A DNA stretch of 60,049 nt from Salinicola lusitanus (GCF_003206045.1 NZ_PZJM01000003.1:708244-768292); one strand, 5' to 3'; shown: positions 19,721 to 29,324, counted from the stretch's first letter. The notes: generated by a model from the letters alone, not told the origin. A program made the numbers and translations.

Positions 19721-19840
19721 ACGAGCGCTGAACCGAAGCGCATCCACAAGGCAAGATCCTGAAGAGAGGCAGCGAAAGAGACAACGACTCAGCAAGAATC
19801 GATACGACGTCAAACCAACAGACCAAAACAAGGACAACCC

Positions 19841-20854
19841 ATGTTCCACGACGTACTCCTCCCGGCCCCCCGCAAGCGTCTGGGGCGGCTGCTCGCCTCC
19901 GGGGCAGCCATCGCTTCCCTGGCCGTCGGGCTCGGCGCCGGCGGCCTGACCGTCAGTCAATCGGCCCAGGCTGACGACTACCCCGACCATGCCATCGAAT
20001 TCATCGTCCCCTGGTCGCCGGGCGGCGGCAGCGATGCCCTGATGCGCATCATCTCCAACGCGGCGCCGGAATTCGTCGGCCAGCCGATGCCGGTGATCAA
20101 CATGCCCGGCGTCAGTGGCACGATCGGGCTCAAGGAGCTCGCCCAGAAAGACCCCGACGGTTACACCGTGGGCCAGATTCACGAGGGCTTGATGGCCGCC
20201 AACGCCACCGGCCTGACGACGCTCAACTGGGACGATTTCCAGCCGGTCGCCTCGCTGGCCTCTTCGCCGCAATATCTCGTGGTCAATGCCGACAGCGACT
20301 GGAAGACCTTCGACGAGTTCGCCAAGTACGCCAAGGCGCACCCCGGCGAAATTCGCATCGGTGCTACCCTCGGTGGCATCCCCCACGTTCACGCGGCAAT
20401 GATCGAGGACGCCATCGGCGCCCAATTCCGCTATGTCGGCTTCGAGGGGACCGGTGCCCGCATCCGGTCGCTGGTGGGTGGCCATATCGACGCATCGATC
20501 GGCGATATCTCGTCGAGCCTGGAGTTCGTCAAGAACGGCGACCTGCGATTCCTCGCCGTTGGCAGTAAAGCGCGACTCGAACAGACTCCCGATGTTCCCA
20601 CCTTCCGCGAACTCGGCTACGACAATCTCGACATGAGCATCAATCGCGGCATCGTCGCACCCAAGGGAATCGACCCTGCCAGGGTCGAGACGCTGGCGAA
20701 AGACTTCGAGGCGATGTCCGAGGATCCCGCTTTCGTCGACCGGGTCAACAAGGCCGGTGCCGAGGTCGAGTTCATGGGACCGCAGGCGTACGCTGACTAC
20801 CTCGCCGACGTGGACGGCACGATCAAGCGCCTTTCGGGCAAGTTGGCACGATGA
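19841..20854 (+). CDS. Tripartite tricarboxylate transporter substrate-binding protein (TctC/Bug)
   Basis: Periplasmic solute-binding protein of 337 residues. A signal peptide runs to about SAQA (41-44), with cleavage before D45. The mature part opens with the family pattern YPDHAIEFIVPWSPGGGSDA, and the central INMPGVSGTIGLKELAQ and YVGFEGTGARIRSLVGGHID regions are typical of Bug proteins. Bug proteins bind diverse carboxylates and amides, so the ligand cannot be read from sequence. AAGGA lies about ten bases before the ATG. Its stop overlaps tctB by ATGA. Confidence 0.93.
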   Translation: MFHDVLLPAPRKRLGRLLASGAAIASLAVGLGAGGLTVSQSAQADDYPDHAIEFIVPWSPGGGSDALMRIISNAAPEFVGQPMPVINMPGVSGTIGLKELAQKDPDGYTVGQIHEGLMAANATGLTTLNWDDFQPVASLASSPQYLVVNADSDWKTFDEFAKYAKAHPGEIRIGATLGGIPHVHAAMIEDAIGAQFRYVGFEGTGARIRSLVGGHIDASIGDISSSLEFVKNGDLRFLAVGSKARLEQTPDVPTFRELGYDNLDMSINRGIVAPKGIDPARVETLAKDFEAMSEDPAFVDRVNKAGAEVEFMGPQAYADYLADVDGTIKRLSGKLAR

Positions 20855-21384
20855 GCGAGACCACCGACATGGCCTCCCGCCCCGGGCGGGAGGCCAGCAG
20901 CGAACGTGGCAAGGCGCTCGCCAACCTCATCTTCAATGCCGCACTGGCGGCACTTTTCGTCGGCCTGTTCGCGCAGGCCGGCGACCTGCCGTCGTCGATG
21001 TGGGAACCGCTGGGTGCCGGGTCGTTTCCCCGGCTGATCCTCGGCGCCCTGGTGATCTTCAATCTGGCGATCATGGTCCAGTCGGCGCTGGCACTGCGCC
21101 AGGCAGACCCGGCGACCCGCGTAGGAGCCGGCCGCTGGTTCGTCCAACGGCGGCTGGCCTTCGCCACCCTGGCGGCCTTCTGTGTCTATGCGCTACTCAT
21201 GCCATGGATCGGCTTCGCACTGGCGTCGCTGCTGTTCCTGTTGGCGGTCCAGGTGATCCTGGGCGCGCGTCGCGGGCGCCGACTGCTGATCGCCTGTCTC
21301 GTCGCGGCGGTCTTCGGTCTCGGCCTCTATGCGCTGTTCAGCCATGTGTTTCTGATCTCCTTGCCCGCGGGCCGCCTGTGGTAG
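20851..21384 (+). CDS. Tripartite tricarboxylate transporter small membrane subunit (TctB)
   Basis: Small membrane component of a TTT transporter, 177 residues with about four membrane segments. The N-terminal 20 residues are hydrophilic. The family pattern is weak, but the size, the position between TctC and TctA, the GAGSFPRLILGALVIFNL stretch and the Pro-containing third segment all agree. It overlaps tctC by ATGA; an 82-bp gap with CCGACA-like repeats separates it from tctA. Confidence 0.9.
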   Translation: MSETTDMASRPGREASSERGKALANLIFNAALAALFVGLFAQAGDLPSSMWEPLGAGSFPRLILGALVIFNLAIMVQSALALRQADPATRVGAGRWFVQRRLAFATLAAFCVYALLMPWIGFALASLLFLLAVQVILGARRGRRLLIACLVAAVFGLGLYALFSHVFLISLPAGRLW

Positions 21385-21466
21385 CGGAAGGCGGTAACCC
21401 GAAGCTTCATCCCCGACAGACCGACAGCCCCATACCGACAACAACCAGGGGCCAAGAGAGTTCTTC

Positions 21467-22972
21467 ATGCCGATGACCGATGCGCTGCTCAGCAGCGTCG
21501 AACAACTGTTTTCGCTGGCGACGCTTGCCAGCATGATGATTGGCGTCATGGCAGGTGTCGTGGCGGCCGCCATTCCTGGCTTCACGATCACCATGGCGAT
21601 CGTGCTGACACTACCGGTCACCTTCACCATGCCGCCGCTGCAGGGCGTCGCCACGATGCTCGCCGTCTATGTCGGCGGCGGCTCGGGCGGGCTGATCAGC
21701 GCGGCGCTGCTGGGGATCCCCGGCACGCCCTCCGCCGTGGCGACGACGTTCGACGCCTACCCGATGGCGCGCAAGGGCGAGCCCGGCCGGGCGCTGGCGC
21801 TGGGGATCTGGGCGTCGTTCTTCGGCGCACTGGTCAGTGCCGTGGTGCTGATCGTCGCCGCGCCCCCGCTGGCGATGATCGCCGTCAAGCTCGGTCCCTG
21901 GGAGTACTTCTCGCTGATCCTGTTCGCCGTGACGGTGGTGGCGAGCCTGGTCGGCAAGTCGATCCTCAAGGGGTTGATGATGAGCCTGCTGGGGCTGTTC
22001 ATCGCCACGGTGGGACAGGATCCGATGATGGGCGTACCGCGTTTCACCTTCGGCGTCGACGTCTTGGCGGCCGGCGTCCCGTTTCTGGTGGTGCTGATCG
22101 GGATTTTCGCCGTCAGCCAGCTCGCCAGTGAGGTCGAGAACCCGGCGGCGCTTCAGCGCGGGGAGTCGCTGGTCCGCGGCGACATGCACTTTCGACCGTT
22201 CACGGTGATGCGCGAGGTTCTGAGCCGACCGGGCAACCTGTTGCGGTCGTCGCTGCTGGGCGTGGTCATCGGCGCCGTGCCCGGAGCGGGCGGCAGCATC
22301 GCCAACCTGATCGCCTACGACCAGGCCAAACGCGCCTCGAAGACGCCGGAGCGTTTCGGTACCGGCATCGCCGACGGCGTGGTCGCCTCGGAGTCCGGCA
22401 ATTCCGCCACCGCCGGCGGCGGGCTGATACCGATGATCGCGCTGGGCATCCCCGGCAGCGCCGTCGACGCCGTGCTGATGGCGGCGTTGATGGTGCAGGG
22501 CGTCAGCGTCGGTCCACGCCTGATCATGGACAGTGCGGACCTGGTCTACGGCATGTTCCTGGCGATGTTCCTGGCCGCCGGCATGGTACTGGCCTTCTGC
22601 CTGATCAGCATGCGCTGGTTCTTGCGAATCACCGAGATTCCCAAGTCGATCATCGTGCCGGTGGTCCTGGTCTGTTGTGCCGTTGGCGCCCTGGCGCTCA
22701 ACAATCGCATCACCGATCTCTACCTGCTGGTCGGCGTGGGCCTGGTCGGTTATCTGCTGGCGAAGCTCGACTATCCGCTGGCGCCACTGGTGCTGGGGGT
22801 CATCCTGGGGCCGATAGCCGAGACCAATCTGCGACGTGCGCTGATGGCCGACGAGAACTGGACACTGTTCTTCACCCGGCCGATTTCGGCGGCCCTGCTG
22901 CTGCTCGCCGTGCTGTCGGTGGCGTTCACCGTTCGACGGCTGCTCCAGCAACGGGCGATCGCCCGGACCTGA
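21467..22972 (+). CDS. Tripartite tricarboxylate transporter large membrane subunit (TctA)
   Basis: Large permease subunit, 501 residues with about eleven to twelve membrane segments. Conserved stretches of the family are clear: GVVAAAIPGFTITMAIVL, YVGGGSGGLISAALLGIPGT, GKSILKGLMMSLLGL, PGAGGSIANLIAYDQAKR and VVASESGNSATAGGGLIP. TTT systems are driven by ion gradients with a periplasmic binding protein. It is the last gene of the GGT-ChrA-ChrA-TctCBA array, all on the same strand. Confidence 0.95.
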   Translation: MPMTDALLSSVEQLFSLATLASMMIGVMAGVVAAAIPGFTITMAIVLTLPVTFTMPPLQGVATMLAVYVGGGSGGLISAALLGIPGTPSAVATTFDAYPMARKGEPGRALALGIWASFFGALVSAVVLIVAAPPLAMIAVKLGPWEYFSLILFAVTVVASLVGKSILKGLMMSLLGLFIATVGQDPMMGVPRFTFGVDVLAAGVPFLVVLIGIFAVSQLASEVENPAALQRGESLVRGDMHFRPFTVMREVLSRPGNLLRSSLLGVVIGAVPGAGGSIANLIAYDQAKRASKTPERFGTGIADGVVASESGNSATAGGGLIPMIALGIPGSAVDAVLMAALMVQGVSVGPRLIMDSADLVYGMFLAMFLAAGMVLAFCLISMRWFLRITEIPKSIIVPVVLVCCAVGALALNNRITDLYLLVGVGLVGYLLAKLDYPLAPLVLGVILGPIAETNLRRALMADENWTLFFTRPISAALLLLAVLSVAFTVRRLLQQRAIART

Positions 22973-23076
22973 GCCCGCGCGCGGTCGGGTCGCCCCGCCC
23001 GCTGGGGGCCTCACCGGGGCATGGCATACCGTCATGATTGTGCTAGTTTAGCGCCCGCCAGATCCTTGGAGGCCGC

Positions 23077-24153
23077 ATGGCACGACACCACTTTTCCGTA
23101 CCCACCGACGCCCCCCTGCGCGGGCGCCTCGGCCTGGCGCCCATGGAGGGCGTCATCGATGGCGATACGCGAGCACTGCTGAGCGAGGATGGCGCCCTGG
23201 ACTGGTGCGTTACGGAATTCGTGCGTGTCGTCGATGCCAGATTGCCGCCCCGCGTCTTCCTGCGCCACTGCCCCGAGCTGGCGACGGCGGGCAGCGCCGG
23301 GCCGGTCACCCCCTCCGCCACTCCCGTTACGCTGCAGTTGTTGGGCTCCGACCCCCGGGGCCTGGCGGCCAACGCCGAACAGGCGATCTCCCAGGGCGTC
23401 ACGCGTCTCGATCTCAACTTCGGCTGCCCGGCCAAGACCGTCAACCGTCATGACGGCGGCGCCTCGCTGTTGAGGACGCCGGAGCGGGTCTACGCCGTGG
23501 TCGGCGCGGTGGCCGAGGTCAGCCAGCGGCATGGTGTATCGGTCAACGCCAAGCTGCGGCTCGGCTTCGACGACAAGCAGTTGGCCCTGGCCTGTGCGCA
23601 AGCGGCCGAGGCCGGCGGCGCCGAGGAGCTGGTGGTTCACGCCCGTACCCGGCGTGAGGGCTATCGACCACCCGCCCACTGGGAGTGGATCGCCCGGATC
23701 CGCGCCGGGGTCAGGGTGCCGGTGGTGGCCAATGGCGATATCTGGTCGCTCGAGGATTACTGGAAGGCACGTACGCTGTCAGGCTGCCGTGACGTCATGC
23801 TGGGGCGTGGCATGCTCGCCGACCCATGGCTGGCGCGACGCATTCGCCACTGGCTGGAAACCGGCGGTGAACGGCTGTCACCGACGCCATGGTCGGCCCG
23901 CAGCGACATGCTGATTCGCTATGCCGACGCCAAACGCGACGCGGGAATGGCCGAGAAGGTCATCGTTTCGCTGCTGAAACAGTGGCTCAACATCATGCGG
24001 GGGCGAGATTCCGAGGCCGCGGCGCGTTTCACCGCGCTGCGCCGGGAGACCGCACTGGCGCCCTTTGTGGCCGGATTGAGCGACCTTGGGTCGAGGTCGG
24101 ACTCGACCAGCTCAGGAACGGCGGCGCATGCTTCTTCGACGCTGGCGGGCTAG
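23077..24153 (+). CDS. dusC: tRNA-dihydrouridine synthase, DusC-like
   Basis: FMN-dependent enzyme that reduces specific uridines in the tRNA D-loop to dihydrouridine using NADPH. The protein has 358 residues. The TIM-barrel FMN pattern GLAPMEGVIDGDTRALL opens the protein. The catalytic cysteine is C117 in NFGCPAKTVNRHDGGASLL, and the phosphate-binding VVANGDIWS and DVMLGRGMLADPW follow. The DusC assignment rests on overall pattern (position 16 of tRNA); DusA and DusB are less likely because their signatures differ. GGAGG lies five bases before the ATG. The gene converges on the tRNA cluster, with a shared hairpin between them. Confidence 0.9.
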   Translation: MARHHFSVPTDAPLRGRLGLAPMEGVIDGDTRALLSEDGALDWCVTEFVRVVDARLPPRVFLRHCPELATAGSAGPVTPSATPVTLQLLGSDPRGLAANAEQAISQGVTRLDLNFGCPAKTVNRHDGGASLLRTPERVYAVVGAVAEVSQRHGVSVNAKLRLGFDDKQLALACAQAAEAGGAEELVVHARTRREGYRPPAHWEWIARIRAGVRVPVVANGDIWSLEDYWKARTLSGCRDVMLGRGMLADPWLARRIRHWLETGGERLSPTPWSARSDMLIRYADAKRDAGMAEKVIVSLLKQWLNIMRGRDSEAAARFTALRRETALAPFVAGLSDLGSRSDSTSSGTAAHASSTLAG

Positions 24154-24190
24154 CGCCACGATCCCCTCAACGACAACCCTATAAACGAAA

Positions 24191-24218
24191 ACACCCGCAT
24201 GCCGAAGCATGCGGGTGT
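24191..24218 (-). terminator. Terminator of the tRNA operon (convergent with dusC)
   Basis: Perfect 12-bp stem ACACCCGCATGC / GCATGCGGGTGT with a four-base loop, TTCG on the minus strand. On that strand it is followed by TTTTCGTTTATAGG, a fair U-tract, so it ends transcription of the tRNA genes. The plus-strand side has no U-tract but could still stop dusC transcripts. Confidence 0.8.
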
Positions 24219-24226
24219 CATCTGTA

Positions 24227-24303
24227 TGGCGCGCCCGGGAGGATTCGAACCTCCGACCCCCTGATTCGTAGTCAGGTACTCTATCCAGCTGAGCTACGGG
24301 CGC
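24227..24303 (-). tRNA. tRNA-Arg (anticodon ACG), copy 2
   Basis: 77-nt gene with encoded CCA. The acceptor stem GCGCCCG pairs with CGGGCGC, the D-arm reads AGCTCAGCTGGATAGAGT, and the anticodon loop CTACGAA gives ACG (inosine-modified in the cell, reading CGU/CGC/CGA). The T-arm is GGTTCGAATCC. It is identical to the upstream copy and is the promoter-distal gene of the operon. Confidence 0.97.
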
Positions 24304-24348
24304 TTGAATCTTGTGAAGTGACACCGCAGGTGCGCAGTGTTTGCTGCA

Positions 24349-24425
24349 TGGCGCGCCCGGGAGGATTCGAACCTCCGACCCCCTGATTCGTAGTCAGGTA
24401 CTCTATCCAGCTGAGCTACGGGCGC
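24349..24425 (-). tRNA. tRNA-Arg (anticodon ACG), copy 1
   Basis: 77-nt gene with encoded CCA, identical over its full length to the copy at 24227-24303, with a 45-bp spacer between them. It follows tRNA-Ser(GCU), the same order as the serV-argV cluster downstream of csrA in many gammaproteobacteria. Confidence 0.97.
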
Positions 24426-24477
24426 TTGATTCATGCTTCTTTCACACTGTGCCGGTCGTGGTTTTCGCACTTGCGAA

Positions 24478-24572
<95 letters not shown>

Positions 24573-24590
24573 CCGATCAGCACGGCGCGT

Positions 24591-24619
24591 AGATTACCGA
24601 TTCCATTTGGCCTTGTCCA
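24591..24619 (-). promoter_or_regulatory. Promoter of the tRNA-Ser/Arg/Arg operon
   Basis: On the minus strand, TGGACA (5 of 6), a 17-bp spacer and TAATCT (4 of 6), ending 19 bases before tRNA-Ser. The stretch between the -10 and the start point is GC-rich (ACGCGCC), a discriminator typical of stringently controlled stable-RNA promoters. Confidence 0.75.
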
Positions 24620-24789
24620 GCCGATAGGCCAAAAAAATTCCTAAAAACCTTAGAGGATGAAGAAGTTACCGGAAAGCTGGCGCCACCAGGGCGAGTACGG
24701 AAGAACGAAGGAGGGTTTCAGAGATAGCCCGAGCCGATAAAGGGGACGACTTCACCAGCCCAGACGGTACCAAAGCGCCTATCCAGCAC

Positions 24790-24987
24790 TCACGCGCCAG
24801 GATCGCCGTCTTCGTCCTCGGATTTCTCACGCTGGATGCGCTGATAGATCTCTTCACGGTGGACGGCCACATCCTTGGGCGCATTCACGCCAATACGCAC
24901 CTGATTCCCTTTCACTCCCAGAACCGTGACGGTAATGTCGTCGCCGATCATGAGAGTCTCTCCCACGCGACGGGTCAGGATGAGCAT
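24790..24987 (-). CDS. csrA: Carbon storage regulator CsrA/RsmA
   Basis: Dimeric RNA-binding global regulator that binds GGA motifs near Shine-Dalgarno sites and changes translation and mRNA stability. It has 65 residues and starts [17 protein letters not shown], with the conserved C-terminal [11 protein letters not shown] (R44-type RNA-contact region) and an acidic tail. AAGGAG sits upstream of the ATG. It has its own predicted promoter and an 80-base leader with several GGA trinucleotides, which fits autoregulation. The neighbourhood lysC-csrA-tRNA-Ser-tRNA-Arg is the Pseudomonas order. Confidence 0.98.
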   Translation of the reverse strand: MLILTRRVGETLMIGDDITVTVLGVKGNQVRIGVNAPKDVAVHREEIYQRIQREKSEDEDGDPGA

Positions 24988-25072
24988 TATCTGATCTCCT
25001 TCTCAGGGCCTTCTTCCATTCTCGGGTCAAGCTCTCGGGCTCCTGCACGACAGGTGTGCCACCCGAGGAGCG

Positions 25073-25101
25073 ATTATGCGCCATACGGCCCCTCAGGCCA
25101 A
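25073..25101 (-). promoter_or_regulatory. Predicted csrA promoter
   Basis: On the minus strand, TTGGCC, a 17-bp spacer and CATAAT (5 of 6), about 85 bases before the csrA ATG. The leader it would produce contains CAGGAGC, ATGGAAG and AAGGAGA, three GGA sites of which the last is the ribosome-binding site. Confidence 0.5.
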
Positions 25102-25216
25102 TGACGCCATTCCATGAAAACCCGTGGCATCGTTGAAAGAGCGCATGTTCCATTCGCTTCCTTCCAACTCCCCCTTAGCGTAGAACGCTTGGGCCATTCG
25201 TGAAGGTGTTATTCGA

Positions 25217-26461
25217 TCATTCGCTTTGAATACTGTCTTTATCGAGGCCAAAAGCGGTATGCAGCGCTCTCACCGCGAGCTCCATCGCCTTCTCGTCGAT
25301 CACGACGGAAATCTTGATCTCCGACGTCGAAACCATCCGAATGTTGATGTTTTCTTCGGAGAGCACGCGGAACATCTTGGACGCGACGCCAGCATGGGAA
25401 CGCATGCCGACACCGACCAGAGACACCTTGGCGATGTTCTCGTCGCCTCGCAGGTCGCCTCCGCCCAAGGCCGGAATGACGTCGTTCTGCAGAATCCGCA
25501 TGGTCTGCTTGTAATCGCCCTTGGCAACGGTGAAGGTGAAGTCGGTGTAGTCACCAGCCGGCGCCACGTTCTGGACGATCATGTCCACTTCGATGTTGGC
25601 ATCGGCAATCGGCCCCAGAATTCGCGAAGCCACGCCGGGCACGTCGGGCGTATTGAGCAGTGTCAGCTTGGCCTCGTTCGCGGTGAAGGCGATACCGGAG
25701 ATCAGCGGTTCTTCCATCGATTCGAATTCCTCGTCTGCCACGATGAGCGTGCCCGGGCCTTCCTCGAAACTCGAGAGCACGCGTAACGGTACGTTGTATT
25801 TTCCGGCGAACTCCACGGCCCGGATCTGGAGCACCTTGGACCCCAGGCTCGCGAGCTCCAGCATTTCTTCCACCGTGATCCGCTCCAGGCGCTGCGCCTT
25901 GGAACAGACCCTGGGATCCGTGGTGTAGACGCCGTCCACATCGGTATAGATCTGGCACTCGTCGGCGTTCAGTGCCGCAGCCAGCGCCACGCCGGTGGTG
26001 TCCGAGCCGCCGCGCCCCAGGGTAGTGATGTTGCCTTCCTCGTCGACACCCTGGAAACCCGCCACGACCACCACCTGACCGTCATCCAGATCCTCCTGGA
26101 GTTCATCGGTCTCGATGCGCTGGATACGCGCCTTGGTGTGCGCGCTGTCGGTGCGGATGCCCACCTGGGCACCGGTATAGGAGGTGGCCGGCACGCCCAA
26201 CTGGTGCAGGGCCATGGCCAGCAGCGAAATGGTGACCTGCTCCCCGGTCGACACCAGCATATCCATCTCGCGCGGGGTCGGATCCTCGTTGATCTGACTG
26301 GCCAGGCCGATGAGGCGATTGGTCTCGCCACTCATCGCCGACACCACGACGACGACGCGGTGGCCGGCGTCGCGATCACGCTTGACCTTCTCGGCCACGG
26401 CCTTGATCCGCTCCACCGAGCCGACCGACGTGCCTCCGAATTTCTGTACGTATAGCGCCAT
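25217..26461 (-). CDS. lysC: Aspartate kinase LysC
   Basis: Phosphorylates aspartate, the first step toward lysine, threonine, methionine and, in halophiles, ectoine. It has 414 residues. The kinase domain begins [19 protein letters not shown] and contains [20 protein letters not shown]. Two ACT domains follow from about residue 265, which normally bind feedback effectors. I chose the ATG at 26461, which gives the standard N-terminus; a TTG four codons upstream is too close to its GGGAG. It lies between alaS and csrA, as in Pseudomonas. In halophiles a separate ectoine-linked aspartokinase may also exist; none is seen here. Confidence 0.96.
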   Translation of the reverse strand: MALYVQKFGGTSVGSVERIKAVAEKVKRDRDAGHRVVVVVSAMSGETNRLIGLASQINEDPTPREMDMLVSTGEQVTISLLAMALHQLGVPATSYTGAQVGIRTDSAHTKARIQRIETDELQEDLDDGQVVVVAGFQGVDEEGNITTLGRGGSDTTGVALAAALNADECQIYTDVDGVYTTDPRVCSKAQRLERITVEEMLELASLGSKVLQIRAVEFAGKYNVPLRVLSSFEEGPGTLIVADEEFESMEEPLISGIAFTANEAKLTLLNTPDVPGVASRILGPIADANIEVDMIVQNVAPAGDYTDFTFTVAKGDYKQTMRILQNDVIPALGGGDLRGDENIAKVSLVGVGMRSHAGVASKMFRVLSEENINIRMVSTSEIKISVVIDEKAMELAVRALHTAFGLDKDSIQSE

Positions 26462-26489
26462 GAGTCTGCTCAATGCTCCCTAGCGTTGT

Positions 26490-26511
26490 CGACCGGCGCT
26501 GGCGCCGGTCG
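26490..26511 (-). terminator. Hairpin between alaS and lysC
   Basis: Inverted repeat CGACCGGCGC / GCGCCGGTCG with a two-base centre, nine bases after the alaS stop. There is no U-tract. It could end or attenuate alaS transcripts, or simply stabilise the 3' end. Confidence 0.4.
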
Positions 26512-26520
26512 TGAATGCAT

Positions 26521-29124
26521 TTAGGCCAGCCGCTCGGCAACCCAGGCCGGCACGCTCTCCAGCGCCGCCGGCAGCCGTGCCGGGTCGCTGCCACCTGCTT
26601 GAGCCATATCGGGACGTCCGCCACCCTTGCCCCCGACCTGTGCGGCGACGTGATTGACGAGCTCGCCGGCCTTGACCTTGGCAACCAGATCGTCTGTCAC
26701 GCCGGCGATCAGGCTGACCTTGCCCTCCTGGGCCGTTGCCAGCACCAGGATACCGGACCCCAGTTTCTGCTTGAGCTGATCGTGCAGCCCCCGCAGTTCC
26801 TTGCCCGACACCCCCTCGAGCTGGGTCGCCAGCACCCGGACGCCTTCGACCTGCTGCGCCTGCCCGAGCAGGTCGCTACCCGCCGCGCTGGCCAGCTTGG
26901 CCTTGAGGCGCTCGAGTTCCTTTTCCAATCCCCGCTGCCTTTCGAGTACGGCGTCCAGCCGTTCGACGACCTGCTCCGGCTTGACCTTCAGGCGCTCGCT
27001 GACGGTGCTGAGCTCCCGCTCCTGGGCCTCGAACCACGCCATAGCCGCCTCGCCGGTCACCGCCTCAATACGCCTCACTCCCGCAGCGGTGCCGGACTCG
27101 GAAACGATATGGAACGGCCCGATGTCACCACTGCGGGCCACGTGGGTGCCACCGCAAAGCTCGATCGAAAAGTCGTCGGCACCGATCGTCAGCACCCGCA
27201 CGCTATCGAGATACTTGGCCTCGAACAGGGCACGAGCCCCCTTCGCCTTGGCCTCGTCGAGCGTCATCAGCTCGGTTCGGGTCGGCGCGTTGGCCATGAT
27301 CTGAGCATTGACGATATGCGTGACCTGCGCCAGTTGCGCCGGCGTAAGCGGCTCGAAATGGCTGAAATCGAAGCGCAGGCGCTCGGCGCTGACCAGCGAC
27401 CCCTTCTGCTGCACATGGTCGCCGAGCGTCAATCGCAAGGCTTCATGAAGCAGGTGGGTTGCCGAGTGGTTGCGCATGGTCGCCAGCCGCAGCGCGGGAT
27501 CCACCTGCGGCGAAAGCCTCTCGCCGACGGTCACCCGCCCTTCGAGCATCACGCCCTCATGCAGGTGATGCCCCGCCTGCTTGCGGGTATTGGTGACCTG
27601 GAAGCGACCACCGTCGGTTCGGAGATAGCCGGTATCGCCTACCTGGCCGCCGGACTCGGCATAGAAAGGGGTGCGATCCAGCACCACGATACCCTTCTGG
27701 CCCGCCTCGAGAGCCTCAAGCGCGTTGCCCGCTTCATCGACGATGGCCGTCACCTTCGACGAATCCTCCAACCGATCGTAGCCGGTGAACTCGGTGCTGC
27801 CCTCGAGCTCGAGGGCGGCACCATAATCGCCGCCGAACTGGCTGGCGGCACGGGCCCGCTGGCGCTGCGCTTCCAGCTCGCGCTCGAACCCCGCCTCGTC
27901 CAGCGTCACGCCGCGCTCGCGGCAGACGTCGGCGGTCAGATCGAACGGGAAGCCGTAGGTGTCGTAGAGCTTGAAGATCGTTTCGCCGGGAAGTACGTCA
28001 TCCTCGAGTGCCGAGAGCGCCTCCTCGAGCAAGCCCATGCCATGATCAAGCGTCCGCGCGAACTGCTGCTCCTCCTTCAGCAGCACCCGCTCGATCTGAT
28101 CGCGGGCCTGACGCAGCTCGGGATAGGCTTCGCCCATCTCAGCGTCGAGCGCTGCCACCAGCTTGTGGAAGAACGGCTCGCTGGCGCCCAGCTTGTGCCC
28201 ATGGCGTACCGCCCGGCGGATGATGCGACGCAGCACGTAGCCGCGACCTTCGTTGGAGGGCAGCACGCCATCGACGATCAGGAAGGCACAGGAGCGGATA
28301 TGGTCGGCAATGACCCGCAGCGAGGGCGTCTTGATATCGTCATGGCCGGTCACTTCGGCCGCCGCCAGCAGCAGGTTCCGGAACAGGTCGATCTCGTAGT
28401 TGGAGTGGACGCCCTGCATCACCGCCGCCATGCGTTCCAGCCCCATGCCGGTATCGATCGAAGGCTTGGGCAGCGGGTTCATCTTGCCGGAAGCGTCGCG
28501 GTCGAACTGCATGAAGACGAGATTCCACACCTCGATGTAGCGATCCCCGTCCTCTTCCGGGCTTCCCGGCGGGCCGCCCCACACCTCGGGGCCGTGGTCG
28601 TAGAAGATCTCCGAACACGGGCCGCAGGGGCCGGTATCGCCCATCTGCCAGAAGTTGTCTTCATCCAGGCGCGACAGCCGCGCCGGATCGACCCCGATCT
28701 CCTCGATCCAGATTCTGGCCGCTTCGTCGTCACTGATATGGACCGTGACCCAGAGCTTGTCCTTGGGCAGCGCCAGGACCTCGGTAATGAAGGTCCAGGC
28801 GTAACGGATGGCGTCGGCCTTGAAATAGTCGCCGAAGCTGAAGTTGCCCATCATCTCGAAGAAGGTGTGGTGGCGAGCGGTATAGCCGACGTTGTCGAGG
28901 TCGTTGTGCTTGCCACCGGCACGTACGCAGCGCTGGGCCGAGGTGGCACGCACGTAGGGGCGCGGATCCCGTCCCAGGAACACATCCTTGAACGGCACCA
29001 TGCCGGCATTGGTGAAGAGAAGCGTGGGATCGTTTTCCGGCACCAGAGAGGCGGAAGGGACGATCGTGTGCCCGCGCTCCTCGAAGAAGCTCAGGAAAGC
29101 CTGTCTGATATCTGCACTTTTCAT
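26521..29124 (-). CDS. alaS: Alanyl-tRNA synthetase
   Basis: Charges tRNA-Ala with alanine and edits mischarged serine or glycine. It has 867 residues, the normal size. The class II catalytic core begins [18 protein letters not shown] and contains [22 protein letters not shown] sequence. The editing domain has [11 protein letters not shown] and the zinc ligands of ELCGGTHV; a C-terminal coiled coil and C-Ala domain follow. I chose the ATG at 29124, which gives the standard N-terminus; in-frame starts further up would add about 35 atypical residues. It sits between recX and lysC as in Pseudomonas and E. coli (recA-recX-alaS-csrA). Confidence 0.98.
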   Translation of the reverse strand: MKSADIRQAFLSFFEERGHTIVPSASLVPENDPTLLFTNAGMVPFKDVFLGRDPRPYVRATSAQRCVRAGGKHNDLDNVGYTARHHTFFEMMGNFSFGDYFKADAIRYAWTFITEVLALPKDKLWVTVHISDDEAARIWIEEIGVDPARLSRLDEDNFWQMGDTGPCGPCSEIFYDHGPEVWGGPPGSPEEDGDRYIEVWNLVFMQFDRDASGKMNPLPKPSIDTGMGLERMAAVMQGVHSNYEIDLFRNLLLAAAEVTGHDDIKTPSLRVIADHIRSCAFLIVDGVLPSNEGRGYVLRRIIRRAVRHGHKLGASEPFFHKLVAALDAEMGEAYPELRQARDQIERVLLKEEQQFARTLDHGMGLLEEALSALEDDVLPGETIFKLYDTYGFPFDLTADVCRERGVTLDEAGFERELEAQRQRARAASQFGGDYGAALELEGSTEFTGYDRLEDSSKVTAIVDEAGNALEALEAGQKGIVVLDRTPFYAESGGQVGDTGYLRTDGGRFQVTNTRKQAGHHLHEGVMLEGRVTVGERLSPQVDPALRLATMRNHSATHLLHEALRLTLGDHVQQKGSLVSAERLRFDFSHFEPLTPAQLAQVTHIVNAQIMANAPTRTELMTLDEAKAKGARALFEAKYLDSVRVLTIGADDFSIELCGGTHVARSGDIGPFHIVSESGTAAGVRRIEAVTGEAAMAWFEAQERELSTVSERLKVKPEQVVERLDAVLERQRGLEKELERLKAKLASAAGSDLLGQAQQVEGVRVLATQLEGVSGKELRGLHDQLKQKLGSGILVLATAQEGKVSLIAGVTDDLVAKVKAGELVNHVAAQVGGKGGGRPDMAQAGGSDPARLPAALESVPAWVAERLA

Positions 29125-29237
29125 AAACAATCCGTGGCGATAGGCGTGCCCACGGCGGCTAGCAGACCACGTGGCGACGCAGAATCCGGCAATGGAGAGA
29201 CGCCGTGAACGCCTCTCCTGCCATCGCAAAGCGCATT

Positions 29238-29268
29238 AGTATAACGTGGTCGGCCGATAGTCTGTCGA
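29238..29268 (-). promoter_or_regulatory. Possible alaS promoter
   Basis: On the minus strand TATACT (5 of 6) at 29243-29238, with TCGACA (5 of 6) 19 bases upstream. The spacer is longer than ideal. The leader to the alaS ATG would be about 105 bases. Confidence 0.4.
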
Positions 29269-29281
29269 GTGCGACACCATT

Positions 29282-29324
29282 GCCGGCTGCCCGACACCCT
29301 CGTCACGAGGGACGGGCAGCCGGC
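29282..29324 (-). terminator. Strong two-part hairpin downstream of recX
   Basis: Outer 12-bp stem GCCGGCTGCCCG / CGGGCAGCCGGC enclosing an inner perfect stem CCCTCG-TCA-CGAGGG. The 43-base structure has no U-tract on either strand. It may end recA-recX transcripts or act on RNA stability. Confidence 0.55.

Noticed and set aside
21611-23035. 474-codon minus-strand frame antisense to tctA
   Set aside because: Highly charged Arg/His/Gln-rich translation, opposite to a clear membrane protein.
26515-29208. 897-codon open frame antisense to alaS
   Set aside because: Same artefact; alaS on the other strand has complete catalytic and editing motifs.
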